A DNA stretch of 21,207 nucleotides from JAFGPJ01 sp964439135 (lineage in GTDB: Bacteria; Planctomycetota; Phycisphaerae; Sedimentisphaerales; Anaerobacaceae), in assembly GCA_964439135.1 (NCBI GenBank), contig CAYTNN010000059.1:1-21207 (forward strand), in the 5' to 3' direction. The translations under genes and the position numbers were made by a program. This document shows positions 14,992 to 21,207 of this stretch, piece after piece (positions within the stretch are counted from its first letter, which is position 1; every line of letters starts with the position of its first letter). A model generated the notes under the pieces. The model made no database searches, was not told the DNA's origin, and was given only the letters and a program-made list of their open reading frames with translations.

Positions 14992-15246
14992 ATGTCTTTA
15001 GATGACACATCTGCAGAAGCTGAAGTAATGCTGTACCAGTTGTATCGGAATATGACGATAGCCCAAAAGGCGCAGCGGGTATTCAGCGCTTATCGTATGG
15101 GTAAAATGCTAAGTATGGCCGGCATCCGCATGAATTATTCTGATGCCACCGAGGAGCAAATATGGCACCTTTGGGCCAGGCGGCATCTCGGCGATGAGCT
15201 TTACGAAAAGGTTTATCAGGGAAGAAATGGAAACGATACAGAATAG
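14992..15246 (+). CDS. Conserved small hypothetical protein
   Basis: 84 residues, soluble and helical. The sequence KMLSMAGIRMNYSDATEEQIWHLWARRHLG after MTIAQKAQRVFSAYRMG looks like a real conserved family that I have seen beside nucleotidyltransferase genes in planctomycetes, though I cannot name it. The frame is open back into the tRNA, so I take the ATG at 14992 (MSLDDTSAEAE); no strong ribosome site is visible. It ends 13 bases before the redox protein gene and probably forms an operon with it and larE. Confidence 0.7.
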   Translation: MSLDDTSAEAEVMLYQLYRNMTIAQKAQRVFSAYRMGKMLSMAGIRMNYSDATEEQIWHLWARRHLGDELYEKVYQGRNGNDTE

Positions 15247-15259
15247 TCAGAGGTTGGTT

Positions 15260-15691
15260 ATGGGCAATGTTGATAATGCGGCAGCGATGTTTAAGGAAGG
15301 TTTTTCGTGTTCGCAGGCAGTGCTCGGAACGTATTGCGAGCGGTTCGGCCTGGATAAGAATCAGGCCTATAAGATCGGCAGCGGTTTTAGCGGCGGGATG
15401 CACATAGACCAGACCTGCGGGGCGGTGACGGGTGCGTTTATGGTCATCGGGTTAAAATACGGCAGGACCAGAGCGGATGATGTTGAAGCCAAGATGAAAA
15501 CAGCTATGATGGTGGCGGAATTTGCTAAAAAATTTAAGGCACGCCATGGTTCTGTCGGTTGCACGGAGCTTCTTGGCTGCAATATAAGTACTCTGGAAGG
15601 GTTTGAAGAGGCGAAGAAGAAAGATTTATTTAAACAGGTCTGCCCGAAATATGTGATATCGGCGGTAGAGATTTTAGACGAGATGCTTTGA
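15260..15691 (+). CDS. C_GCAxxG_C_C family redox protein
   Basis: 143 residues with the spaced cysteines that name the family: Cys17 (FSCSQAV), Cys53 (TCGAVTGA, the GCAxxG position in the variant form CGAVTG), Cys101 (GCTELLG), Cys107 and Cys128 (VCPKYV). Members are small, probably cytoplasmic redox-active proteins of unproven function, often beside metal- or sulfur-handling genes. I take the ATG at 15260 (MGNVDNAAAMFKEG), with AGAGG 6 bases upstream; an in-frame ATG at 15227 would add 11 unlike residues and overlap the previous gene. The stop overlaps the start of larE by one base (TGATG), so the two are translationally coupled and may work together, for example in sulfur or electron supply. 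Confidence 0.85.
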   Translation: MGNVDNAAAMFKEGFSCSQAVLGTYCERFGLDKNQAYKIGSGFSGGMHIDQTCGAVTGAFMVIGLKYGRTRADDVEAKMKTAMMVAEFAKKFKARHGSVGCTELLGCNISTLEGFEEAKKKDLFKQVCPKYVISAVEILDEML

Positions 15692-16530
15692 TGTCTGAGA
15701 CGCATAACAAAAAATTCGTAAAATTAAAACAGATCCTGAAAGAGCTGGGAAAAGTCGTCATTGCCTATTCGGGCGGGGTGGACAGTACGTTCCTGCTGAA
15801 CTCGGCGGTCGATACGCTTGGGGCGGATAATGTCCTGGCTTGCATGAGTGTGGGGCCGTCCGAGCCCGGCAATATGTATGAAAAGGCAGTCGAATTCGCC
15901 GGGAGCATAGGCGCCGAATTTCAGAAGATCGACGCCGATGAGCTGACCGATCCGAATTTCACCGCCAACAAGGCCGACCGCTGCTTCCATTGCAAATCGC
16001 ACCTTTGCAAAACTCTGCGGGATATCGCAAGGCAGCGCGGTTTCGAAAATGTGATATTCGGCACGAATTTCGACGATTTGGACGATTTTCGGCCGGGAAA
16101 TCGTGCCTTGAAGGCCTTCGGCATCCGCTCGCCGCTTGCCGAGGCGAAGCTTACTAAAGACGATATCCGCGCCTTGAGCAGAGAAATGAATCTGCCGACC
16201 GCCGAGCAGCCCGCCTCGCCGTGCCTGGCTTCGAGAATCGTCTATGGGCTGGAGGTTACCGAGCAACGGCTGCGGCAGATTGACGAGGCGGAGAATTTCC
16301 TGAGAGGGCTGGGGCTCGTCGAATTTCGCGTTCGCCATCACGATACGGTTGCCAGAATCGAAGTGAATCCGAAGGATATCGAGAAAATCACAGCCGAGCC
16401 GGCCCGTTCGCGGATCGTCGAAAAGTTAAAGTCGCTCGGCTTTAAGTTCGTAACCGTTGATTTGCAGGGGTTTCGATCCGGCGCACTCAACGAGGCGCTC
16501 TCAGAGCAGCAGAAGCGAAAAAATCTATGA
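15691..16530 (+). CDS. larE: LarE, ATP-dependent sulfur transferase for the nickel-pincer cofactor
   Basis: 279 residues, the size of LarE. It adenylates and then thiolates the carboxylates of pyridinium biscarboxylate mononucleotide, the precursor of the nickel-pincer nucleotide used by LarA-type enzymes. The PP-loop is AYSGGVDST (25-33). Cys98 and Cys101 (DRCFHCKSHLC, with a further Cys106) and Cys178 in SPCLASRIVYG lie around the active site; Cys178 corresponds to the sacrificial Cys176 of Lactiplantibacillus LarE. The additional cysteines match the type found in Thermotoga-like LarE that holds a [4Fe-4S] cluster and works catalytically rather than by giving up its own sulfur. The ATG at 15691 overlaps the preceding stop. 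LarB and LarC are not in the window. Its presence supports a working LarA homologue at 7081-8355. Confidence 0.93.
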   Translation: MSETHNKKFVKLKQILKELGKVVIAYSGGVDSTFLLNSAVDTLGADNVLACMSVGPSEPGNMYEKAVEFAGSIGAEFQKIDADELTDPNFTANKADRCFHCKSHLCKTLRDIARQRGFENVIFGTNFDDLDDFRPGNRALKAFGIRSPLAEAKLTKDDIRALSREMNLPTAEQPASPCLASRIVYGLEVTEQRLRQIDEAENFLRGLGLVEFRVRHHDTVARIEVNPKDIEKITAEPARSRIVEKLKSLGFKFVTVDLQGFRSGALNEALSEQQKRKNL

Positions 16531-16573
16531 TTACATGGGCTACAGAATTTGGTAAAAATGCAAGGAGTTAGCT

Positions 16574-17521
16574 ATGCACCGTAAAAGACCTTCAATCGTA
16601 ACACGAGTTTTCTTGTCTTTGGCAATTGTTCTGGGTTTGTGGACGTTCTTTGGTTTGTGCTGCGCCGATGCAGCCGGCGCGGGGGCAGGCGACTTGGAGC
16701 TGCGGATTATGACGTTCAATATTCGCTACGGCTCGGCCAATGACGGCGAGAACCATTGGAAGAACCGCAAAGAAATGGTCTGCGATGTTATCCGCGATCA
16801 CCCGAGCGACGTGGTGGGCCTTCAGGAAGCGCTGCGTTTTCAGATGGATGAGATTCGCGAGGCTCATCCCGTATACGGCGAGATTGGCGTTGCTCGCGAA
16901 GACGGAAATAACGATGGCGAATACTCCTCCGTCCTCTATCGCACGGATCGCTTCGGCGTGGGCGAATCGGGGACGTTCTGGTTCTCCGATACGCCTGAGA
17001 TCGCCGGCTCGAACACCTGGGGCAACGCCTGTGTCCGTATCTGCTCCTGGGCACGGCTCATCGAGACCAAAACGGGCAAAGCGTTCTATATTTTCAACCT
17101 CCACCTGGATCATGTTTCGCAGCCGTCCAGAGAGAAAAGTGCCGTCCTGCTTGCCGAACGCATCCGGAACAGAAGGTATAAAGAACCGTTTGTGGTGACG
17201 GGTGATTTTAACGCCGGCGAGGACAATCCGGTCATAACGTATCTAAAAGGCCAGGTTGCTGTCGAGAGCCCGGACGGTAGCAGAGCGAAAACTCCGCTTC
17301 CCATGGTTGATACGTTCCGTGTCCTGCATCCGGACGTAAAGGATGTCAGAACCGCACACGAATTCAAGGGGACCCGGCAGGGCAATAAAATCGACTACGT
17401 ATTTGTGCCGCCGGGGACGAAAGTGCTCGAAGCGCAGATTTTGTACGACAATGTTGACGGGAGGTATCCTTCCGACCACTACCCGGTGATTGCGTCTTTC
17501 GCGCTTAACGTACCATCCTGA
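16574..17521 (+). CDS. Secreted endonuclease/exonuclease/phosphatase family hydrolase
   Basis: 315 residues. A signal peptide (RKRPSIVTR, then a hydrophobic run to ~31 and a likely cut near ADA-A) sends it out of the cytoplasm. The EEP (DNase I-like) fold follows, with all key residues: TFNIRY (Asn49), VGLQEAL (Glu85), NLHLDH, TGDFNA and the final SDHYPV, giving the metal and catalytic Asn/Glu/His/Asp set. Family members cut phosphodiesters in nucleic acids, phosphoinositides or sphingomyelin; export suggests nutrient scavenging. AAGGAG at 16562-16567 precedes the ATG. It is 43 bases after larE, and its 3' end overlaps the convergent PIG-L gene by 17 bases. Confidence 0.92.
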   Translation: MHRKRPSIVTRVFLSLAIVLGLWTFFGLCCADAAGAGAGDLELRIMTFNIRYGSANDGENHWKNRKEMVCDVIRDHPSDVVGLQEALRFQMDEIREAHPVYGEIGVAREDGNNDGEYSSVLYRTDRFGVGESGTFWFSDTPEIAGSNTWGNACVRICSWARLIETKTGKAFYIFNLHLDHVSQPSREKSAVLLAERIRNRRYKEPFVVTGDFNAGEDNPVITYLKGQVAVESPDGSRAKTPLPMVDTFRVLHPDVKDVRTAHEFKGTRQGNKIDYVFVPPGTKVLEAQILYDNVDGRYPSDHYPVIASFALNVPS

Positions 17522-18353
17522 TCGCCTTTTTCTCTTCGAACAGATTGCGATAGCTTGCCGGATGGTATAGCTTGAAATCGATCGCGCGGATGTACTCTTC
17601 GGGCCCGCAGTGGCGAACGTTGTCGATCAGCGAAGAAATCTGCTTCTGCGAGCGAAAGGCTCCGATCGCTTTGAGCTTGTTCTCAAGATACGAAATCGGC
17701 GTTCGCATTCGCAGCGTCGGCGGTTCGGCAAAGTCGCAATAGACTGCGTAGGTGTTGACGTAGGGCACTTTTTCCAGATGCTCGCCCAGTTCCGGCCAGA
17801 TATTGCCTGCGGAGTGGAACAGGCTGATTAGAAACTCGTCGTAAATGATACGATGGTCGGGATGCAGATCATTCCAGGTCGGCAGGAAACATTGCGTCGG
17901 CTTTATCATCCGCAGATGATGTGTGAAGGCATTCTGCAGGCCGGTAAAGCCGCTGATTTGCACGGGATCGTCCGGATTTGCCGCACGCCGGCCGCGGTGA
18001 TTGCTGAGCTGGCAGTCCGGGAAGCCGAGCCAGATTATATTCTTCTTCGGCACTCCCAGGCTCTGGTAGCATTCGAAACTCTCTTCACGCCGGATATCGG
18101 CGATGCTGTCCTTCTCGTCGAGGCTGCAATAGCCCATGCTGCCGTCGGTAACGATGAGTATATGGACGGGGACCTTTTCCCGCTTAGCAAGCTGGATGAG
18201 AAGGCCCGCTCCCAGAACCGCATCGTCATCGTGTGGGCTTATCATCAGGAGCCGCTCTTTTTTGCCTTGCCAGTGTCGCGAAACATCGGCAAGCTTCGAT
18301 CCGGTTCTTCGTTCGTTTCCGACCAGTCTTACAAATTCAAAATTTTCTTGCAT
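17505..18353 (-). CDS. PIG-L family (LmbE-like) deacetylase
   Basis: 282 residues. The zinc-site motif SPHDDDAVLGAG (His41, Asp43/Asp44) is close to the family's PHPDDE form, with Asp in place of the final Glu. DGSMGY and LHPDHR (His164, Asp166-His167) complete the active site. PIG-L enzymes remove N-acetyl from GlcNAc-containing small molecules or lipids, or hydrolyse related amide bonds; no substrate is indicated. There is no signal peptide, so it is cytoplasmic. The ribosome site is poor. It is divergent from pta across an 87-base gap, and its last 17 bases overlap the EEP gene on the other strand. Confidence 0.9.
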   Translation of the reverse strand: MQENFEFVRLVGNERRTGSKLADVSRHWQGKKERLLMISPHDDDAVLGAGLLIQLAKREKVPVHILIVTDGSMGYCSLDEKDSIADIRREESFECYQSLGVPKKNIIWLGFPDCQLSNHRGRRAANPDDPVQISGFTGLQNAFTHHLRMIKPTQCFLPTWNDLHPDHRIIYDEFLISLFHSAGNIWPELGEHLEKVPYVNTYAVYCDFAEPPTLRMRTPISYLENKLKAIGAFRSQKQISSLIDNVRHCGPEEYIRAIDFKLYHPASYRNLFEEKKAIRMVR

Positions 18354-18440
18354 TCGTCTGAACTCGCAGTTAGATTTAAAAGTTAATCATACAAAGCAGG
18401 GCAACAACTGACTATTAATTTATAAAACAAGGATATACCA

Positions 18441-19451
18441 ATGATGGATATTATAAGCAGCTTTAGGGAGAAAGCAAGAGGAAAAAATCTGTCGGTTGTT
18501 TTGCCGGAGGGCAGAGACGAGCGAATCATTAAGGCCGCGCGGAGACTCAAGGACGAAGATATTGCTCGGCCGATTGTGCTCGGAAAACCAGAACAGATCG
18601 AAGCGGCGATAGAAAAAGCCGGCGTCAATCTCGACGGCATCGAGACCATAAATCCGAGAGAAAGCGATAGGCTCGACTTTTATTCGGAAAGATACAGCAA
18701 CCAAAGGGAAGGGATCTCCGTCGCCGTGGCAAGACATGTCGTTGTCAAGCCGCTGTTCTATGGAGGTATGATGGTGGCCTGCGGCGATGCCGACACGGCC
18801 GTGGGCGGGGTTGCCAGCGCGACCACAACTCTGATTCAGGCGGGCGTCTTAACCGTCGGTTTGGTCCCCGGCATAAAAACTCCGTCCAGCTACTTTCTTA
18901 TGGTGATTCCGAGCTTCCTCGGTGAAAAGGACAAATCCTTTATTTATGCCGACTGTGCCGTCAACGTCGACCCGACCGCCGAGCAATTGGCGGATATCGC
19001 CCTGGCTTCTGCCGTAAGCGCACGAAGACTCTTAGGCCAGGAGCCCCGGGTCGCTTTGCTGTCATTCTCCACAAAGGGCAGCGGTGCCGGTGCGAGTGTC
19101 GACAAAGTCAGGGAGGCTCTGAGAATAGCAAGGCAGCGGGAGCCCGGTCTGGCTATCGACGGGGAATTTCAGGCCGACTCTGCAATCGTTCCCAGAGTGG
19201 CCGCAAAGAAAGTCAAAGATGAAAGTGCCGTCGCGGGAGATGCTAATGTTATCATTTTCCCCGACCTGAACTCGGGAAACATCGCCTATAAGCTAACGCA
19301 GTATATGGCCGACGCCCAGGCCATCGGGCCGTTCCTGCAGGGATTTGCTAAACCCATCACGGACCTTTCGAGAGGTGCAACCGTAGATGACATCGTCGCG
19401 ACCGTGATACTCACTTTAGGCCAATTGTTGGAGAGCACAGCACTTGCATGA
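18441..19451 (+). CDS. pta: Phosphate acetyltransferase
   Basis: 336 residues, the single-domain (Clostridium/Methanosarcina) length without the extra N-terminal domain of the E. coli enzyme. It transfers the acetyl group of acetyl-CoA to phosphate. Family segments include VVLPEGRDERIIKAA, the conserved GMMVACGDADTAVGGVASATT, VALLSFSTKGSGAG, DGEFQADSAIVP and FPDLNSGNIAYKLTQ. AAGGA (18429-18433) is 7 bases before the ATG; a second ATG follows at once. It is 36 bases upstream of ackA, forming the classic acetate pair that makes ATP from acetyl-CoA, or runs backwards to activate acetate. Confidence 0.96.
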   Translation: MMDIISSFREKARGKNLSVVLPEGRDERIIKAARRLKDEDIARPIVLGKPEQIEAAIEKAGVNLDGIETINPRESDRLDFYSERYSNQREGISVAVARHVVVKPLFYGGMMVACGDADTAVGGVASATTTLIQAGVLTVGLVPGIKTPSSYFLMVIPSFLGEKDKSFIYADCAVNVDPTAEQLADIALASAVSARRLLGQEPRVALLSFSTKGSGAGASVDKVREALRIARQREPGLAIDGEFQADSAIVPRVAAKKVKDESAVAGDANVIIFPDLNSGNIAYKLTQYMADAQAIGPFLQGFAKPITDLSRGATVDDIVATVILTLGQLLESTALA

Positions 19452-19487
19452 AATGAACGGAGTATGTTTGAGAGGACAGCACGGAAA

Positions 19488-20735
19488 ATGAAAGTACTCG
19501 TTATCAACGCAGGAAGTTCATCGGTCAAGTATCACTTATACCAGATGCCGCAAGCGGAGATTCTCGCTGGAGGGTTCGTCGAGAGAATCGGAGAAGAAAT
19601 CTCCGAACTTTCCCACTTTTATAACGGCAAAACCCACACAGCGCCGGCAAAAATCGAAAGTGTCGAAGAGGCGATGGAACTGATACTTCAGACGCTTGCT
19701 GACGGGCAGGTAGGAGTTTTGCAGCACATATCTGAGATCGATGCTGTAGGCCACAGGGTTGTTCACGGGGGCGAAGAATTTACCGGCTCCGTAGTCATCG
19801 ACGAAAAGGTAATTGCTTCAATCGAAAAATTTGCGGACCTGGCTCCCCTGCACAATCCGCCGAACCTTGCAGGCATCCGGGCTGCCCAGCATCATCTTCC
19901 GAATACGGTACAGGTCGCCTGCTTCGACACGGCATTTCATGCTACGATTCCAAAAGTGGCCTATATGTATGCACTACCCTATGAGCTTTATGAGAAGTAC
20001 GGTATCCGAAGATACGGCTTCCATGGAATCTCACACAGGTACGTTGCCCGGCGTGCCGCCGCTATCATGGGCAGGGGAAAATACGATATCAATGCTATTA
20101 CCTGTCATCTCGGCAACGGCTGCTCCATTACCGCCGTGAAAAATGGCAGGTCAATCGACACCTCGATGGGACTGACACCATTGGAAGGTGTGCCGATGGG
20201 AACGCGGTCGGGCGATCTTGACCCGGCGATTCTCTTCTATCTCGCTGATAAAGGCTACGATGCGGAAGCTTTAAAAATACTTTGCAACACAAAGAGCGGC
20301 CTGCTCGGCATCTCGGGCGTCTCGAATGATGTGAGGAACCTCGAAGAATTGGCAGGAAAAGGTCATGTCCGGGCGCAGCTTGCGATCGATGTTTTTTGCT
20401 ACCGCATCAAGAAGTACATCGGCGCGTATGCCGCTGTTCTGGATACCGTCGATGCGGTGGTCTTCACCGGCGGCATCGGGGAAAATTCTGTCTTTATGCG
20501 CGAAAAGATATGTAACGCTGTTACTCAAATAGGGGTGCAGCTTGACTTGGCGGCAAATAAAACAGCAATAGAAAAAGAGGCTCAGATAAGCACTAAAGAC
20601 AGCCAAGTCAAAGTTTTCGTCATTCCCACAAATGAACAGGCCGCCATAGCTAACGATACTTATGAAATCGCGAGGCGGCAGACGTCCAATTGTTTCGAAG
20701 AGGCAATGGCATCCGTACAGGGTAATCCTGCGTAA
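19488..20735 (+). CDS. ackA: Acetate kinase
   Basis: 415 residues from the ATG at 19488, which begins MKVLVINAGSSSVKY as the family does; an in-frame ATG at 19464 would add eight unlike residues, and its GGAG is too close. It makes acetate and ATP from acetyl phosphate and ADP. The ASKHA-fold signatures are complete: NAGSSSVKY, FDTAFH, RYGFHGISHRY, HLGNGCSI, DTSMGLTPLEG with GTRSGDLDP, and FTGGIGENS. It directly follows pta, with no terminator between them, so the two are surely one operon. The end converges on the ROK kinase gene 38 bases away. Confidence 0.96.
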   Translation: MKVLVINAGSSSVKYHLYQMPQAEILAGGFVERIGEEISELSHFYNGKTHTAPAKIESVEEAMELILQTLADGQVGVLQHISEIDAVGHRVVHGGEEFTGSVVIDEKVIASIEKFADLAPLHNPPNLAGIRAAQHHLPNTVQVACFDTAFHATIPKVAYMYALPYELYEKYGIRRYGFHGISHRYVARRAAAIMGRGKYDINAITCHLGNGCSITAVKNGRSIDTSMGLTPLEGVPMGTRSGDLDPAILFYLADKGYDAEALKILCNTKSGLLGISGVSNDVRNLEELAGKGHVRAQLAIDVFCYRIKKYIGAYAAVLDTVDAVVFTGGIGENSVFMREKICNAVTQIGVQLDLAANKTAIEKEAQISTKDSQVKVFVIPTNEQAAIANDTYEIARRQTSNCFEEAMASVQGNPA

Positions 20736-20773
20736 ATGATCCCTGGCTGCTTAAAACGGCTCTATCCTGTGGA

Positions 20774-21207
20774 TTATTTCAGCCTGCCCTGTTGTTTGGT
20801 GTGTCGGGCGAGAGCGGCGGCGCCGATAATGCCGGTGTCTTCTCCGAGGGTGGCGAAGCATATCTCGACCGTCTCTTTTTTCAATGTCCAGATATACTCG
20901 TCAAAGAAATCCTGTATTCGGTTCAGCAACGCATCACCAGCGGCAATCATTCCCCCGGTAAAAATTATTCGCTTCGGCTCGGTTGTATGCAACATGTTTA
21001 TGCATGTAATCGCGAGGGCCTTGGCAGTGACGTCGGTAATCTCTTTTGCCAGCTTGTCCCCGGCGGCTAAATGCGTGTAAACGTCCTTGCTGGTTATTTT
21101 GCCCTTTTCGTCGAGCACTTTTTTAAGGCTGGATTCGGCTCCTGCTTCAACTGCCTCGGTTGCCCTTCTTGCCGTCGAGTCGGCCGATGCGTACACTTCG
21201 ACACAAC
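20774..21207 (-). CDS. ROK-family glucokinase, C-terminal part (5' end outside window)
   Basis: 144 codons are visible, and the frame continues past base 21207. The first residues, CVEVYASADSTARRA, are the end of the ROK zinc region (CGxxGCxExYAS), so the GTG at 21196 is internal, not a start. RIIFTGGMIAAGD is the family's phosphate-binding motif near the C-terminus, and ATLGEDTGIIGAAALA the usual ending. ROK kinases phosphorylate glucose or other hexoses with ATP; the N-terminal sugar-binding residues are out of view, so specificity is open. It could feed glucose 6-phosphate into the pathway that includes gnd, but it is far from that operon. Confidence 0.9.
   Translation of the reverse strand, partial: CVEVYASADSTARRATEAVEAGAESSLKKVLDEKGKITSKDVYTHLAAGDKLAKEITDVTAKALAITCINMLHTTEPKRIIFTGGMIAAGDALLNRIQDFFDEYIWTLKKETVEICFATLGEDTGIIGAAALARHTKQQGRLK

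Noticed and set aside
1..21207. CRISPR arrays or tandem direct repeats
   Set aside because: Reading the gaps shows no regularly spaced repeats; the only repeated structures are single inverted repeats.

Overview
The window looks like a chromosomal segment of a Planctomycetes-type bacterium. A Phycisphaerae/Sedimentisphaerales-like anaerobe is my guess, made from the protein style (ThuA + HEAT + discoidin fusion, many small conserved hypotheticals, a Pta-AckA fermentation pair). No 16S rRNA or other marker is present, so this is an inference. Most of the window has balanced base composition with GC-rich codons. About 11.35-14.6 kb is visibly more AT-rich.

Layout. (1) 1-2775: the 3' part of a long ThuA-HEAT-F5/8C protein gene. 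A striking four-stem palindrome at 2789-2887 separates it from a convergent HAD phosphatase gene. (2) 3585-4346: a 423-base gap ending in a strong RNA-type hairpin just ahead of a 112-residue WYL-like protein. (3) 10180 down to 4388, minus strand: a tight five-gene operon in the order SDR (fructuronate/mannonate reductase-like), HAD hydrolase, LarA-family nickel-pincer epimerase, 6-phosphogluconate dehydrogenase, aminotransferase. (4) 10339-11289: a cupin protein, then a small-protein/nucleotidyltransferase pair that may be a toxin-antitoxin-like module. (5) 11350-14600: an AT-rich accessory stretch with an anti-phage dCTP deaminase gene, a nucleotidyltransferase remnant and a small lipoprotein, bounded by a tRNA-Thr gene. 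(6) 14992-16530: a small hypothetical, a C_GCAxxG_C_C redox protein and LarE, the sulfur transferase that makes the LarA cofactor. (7) 16574-18353: a secreted EEP-family hydrolase and a PIG-L deacetylase, convergent and overlapping. (8) 18441-21207: Pta, AckA and, facing them, a ROK-family glucokinase that runs off the window.

How it may fit together. D-mannonate and D-gluconate are C2 epimers, and the LarA superfamily is known to include D-gluconate 2-epimerases. An operon joining a mannonate/fructuronate SDR, a LarA homologue with every nickel-pincer residue intact and 6-phosphogluconate dehydrogenase suggests a route from hexuronates through mannonate and gluconate into the pentose phosphate pathway, bypassing the KDG (Entner-Doudoroff-type) route. 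LarE, about 5 kb from the operon, would supply part of the cofactor. A gluconate kinase and LarB/LarC are not visible here. Pta-AckA would turn acetyl-CoA into acetate and ATP at the end of sugar fermentation. This pathway is the main discovery candidate. The defence cluster and two unusual structured DNA/RNA elements come next.
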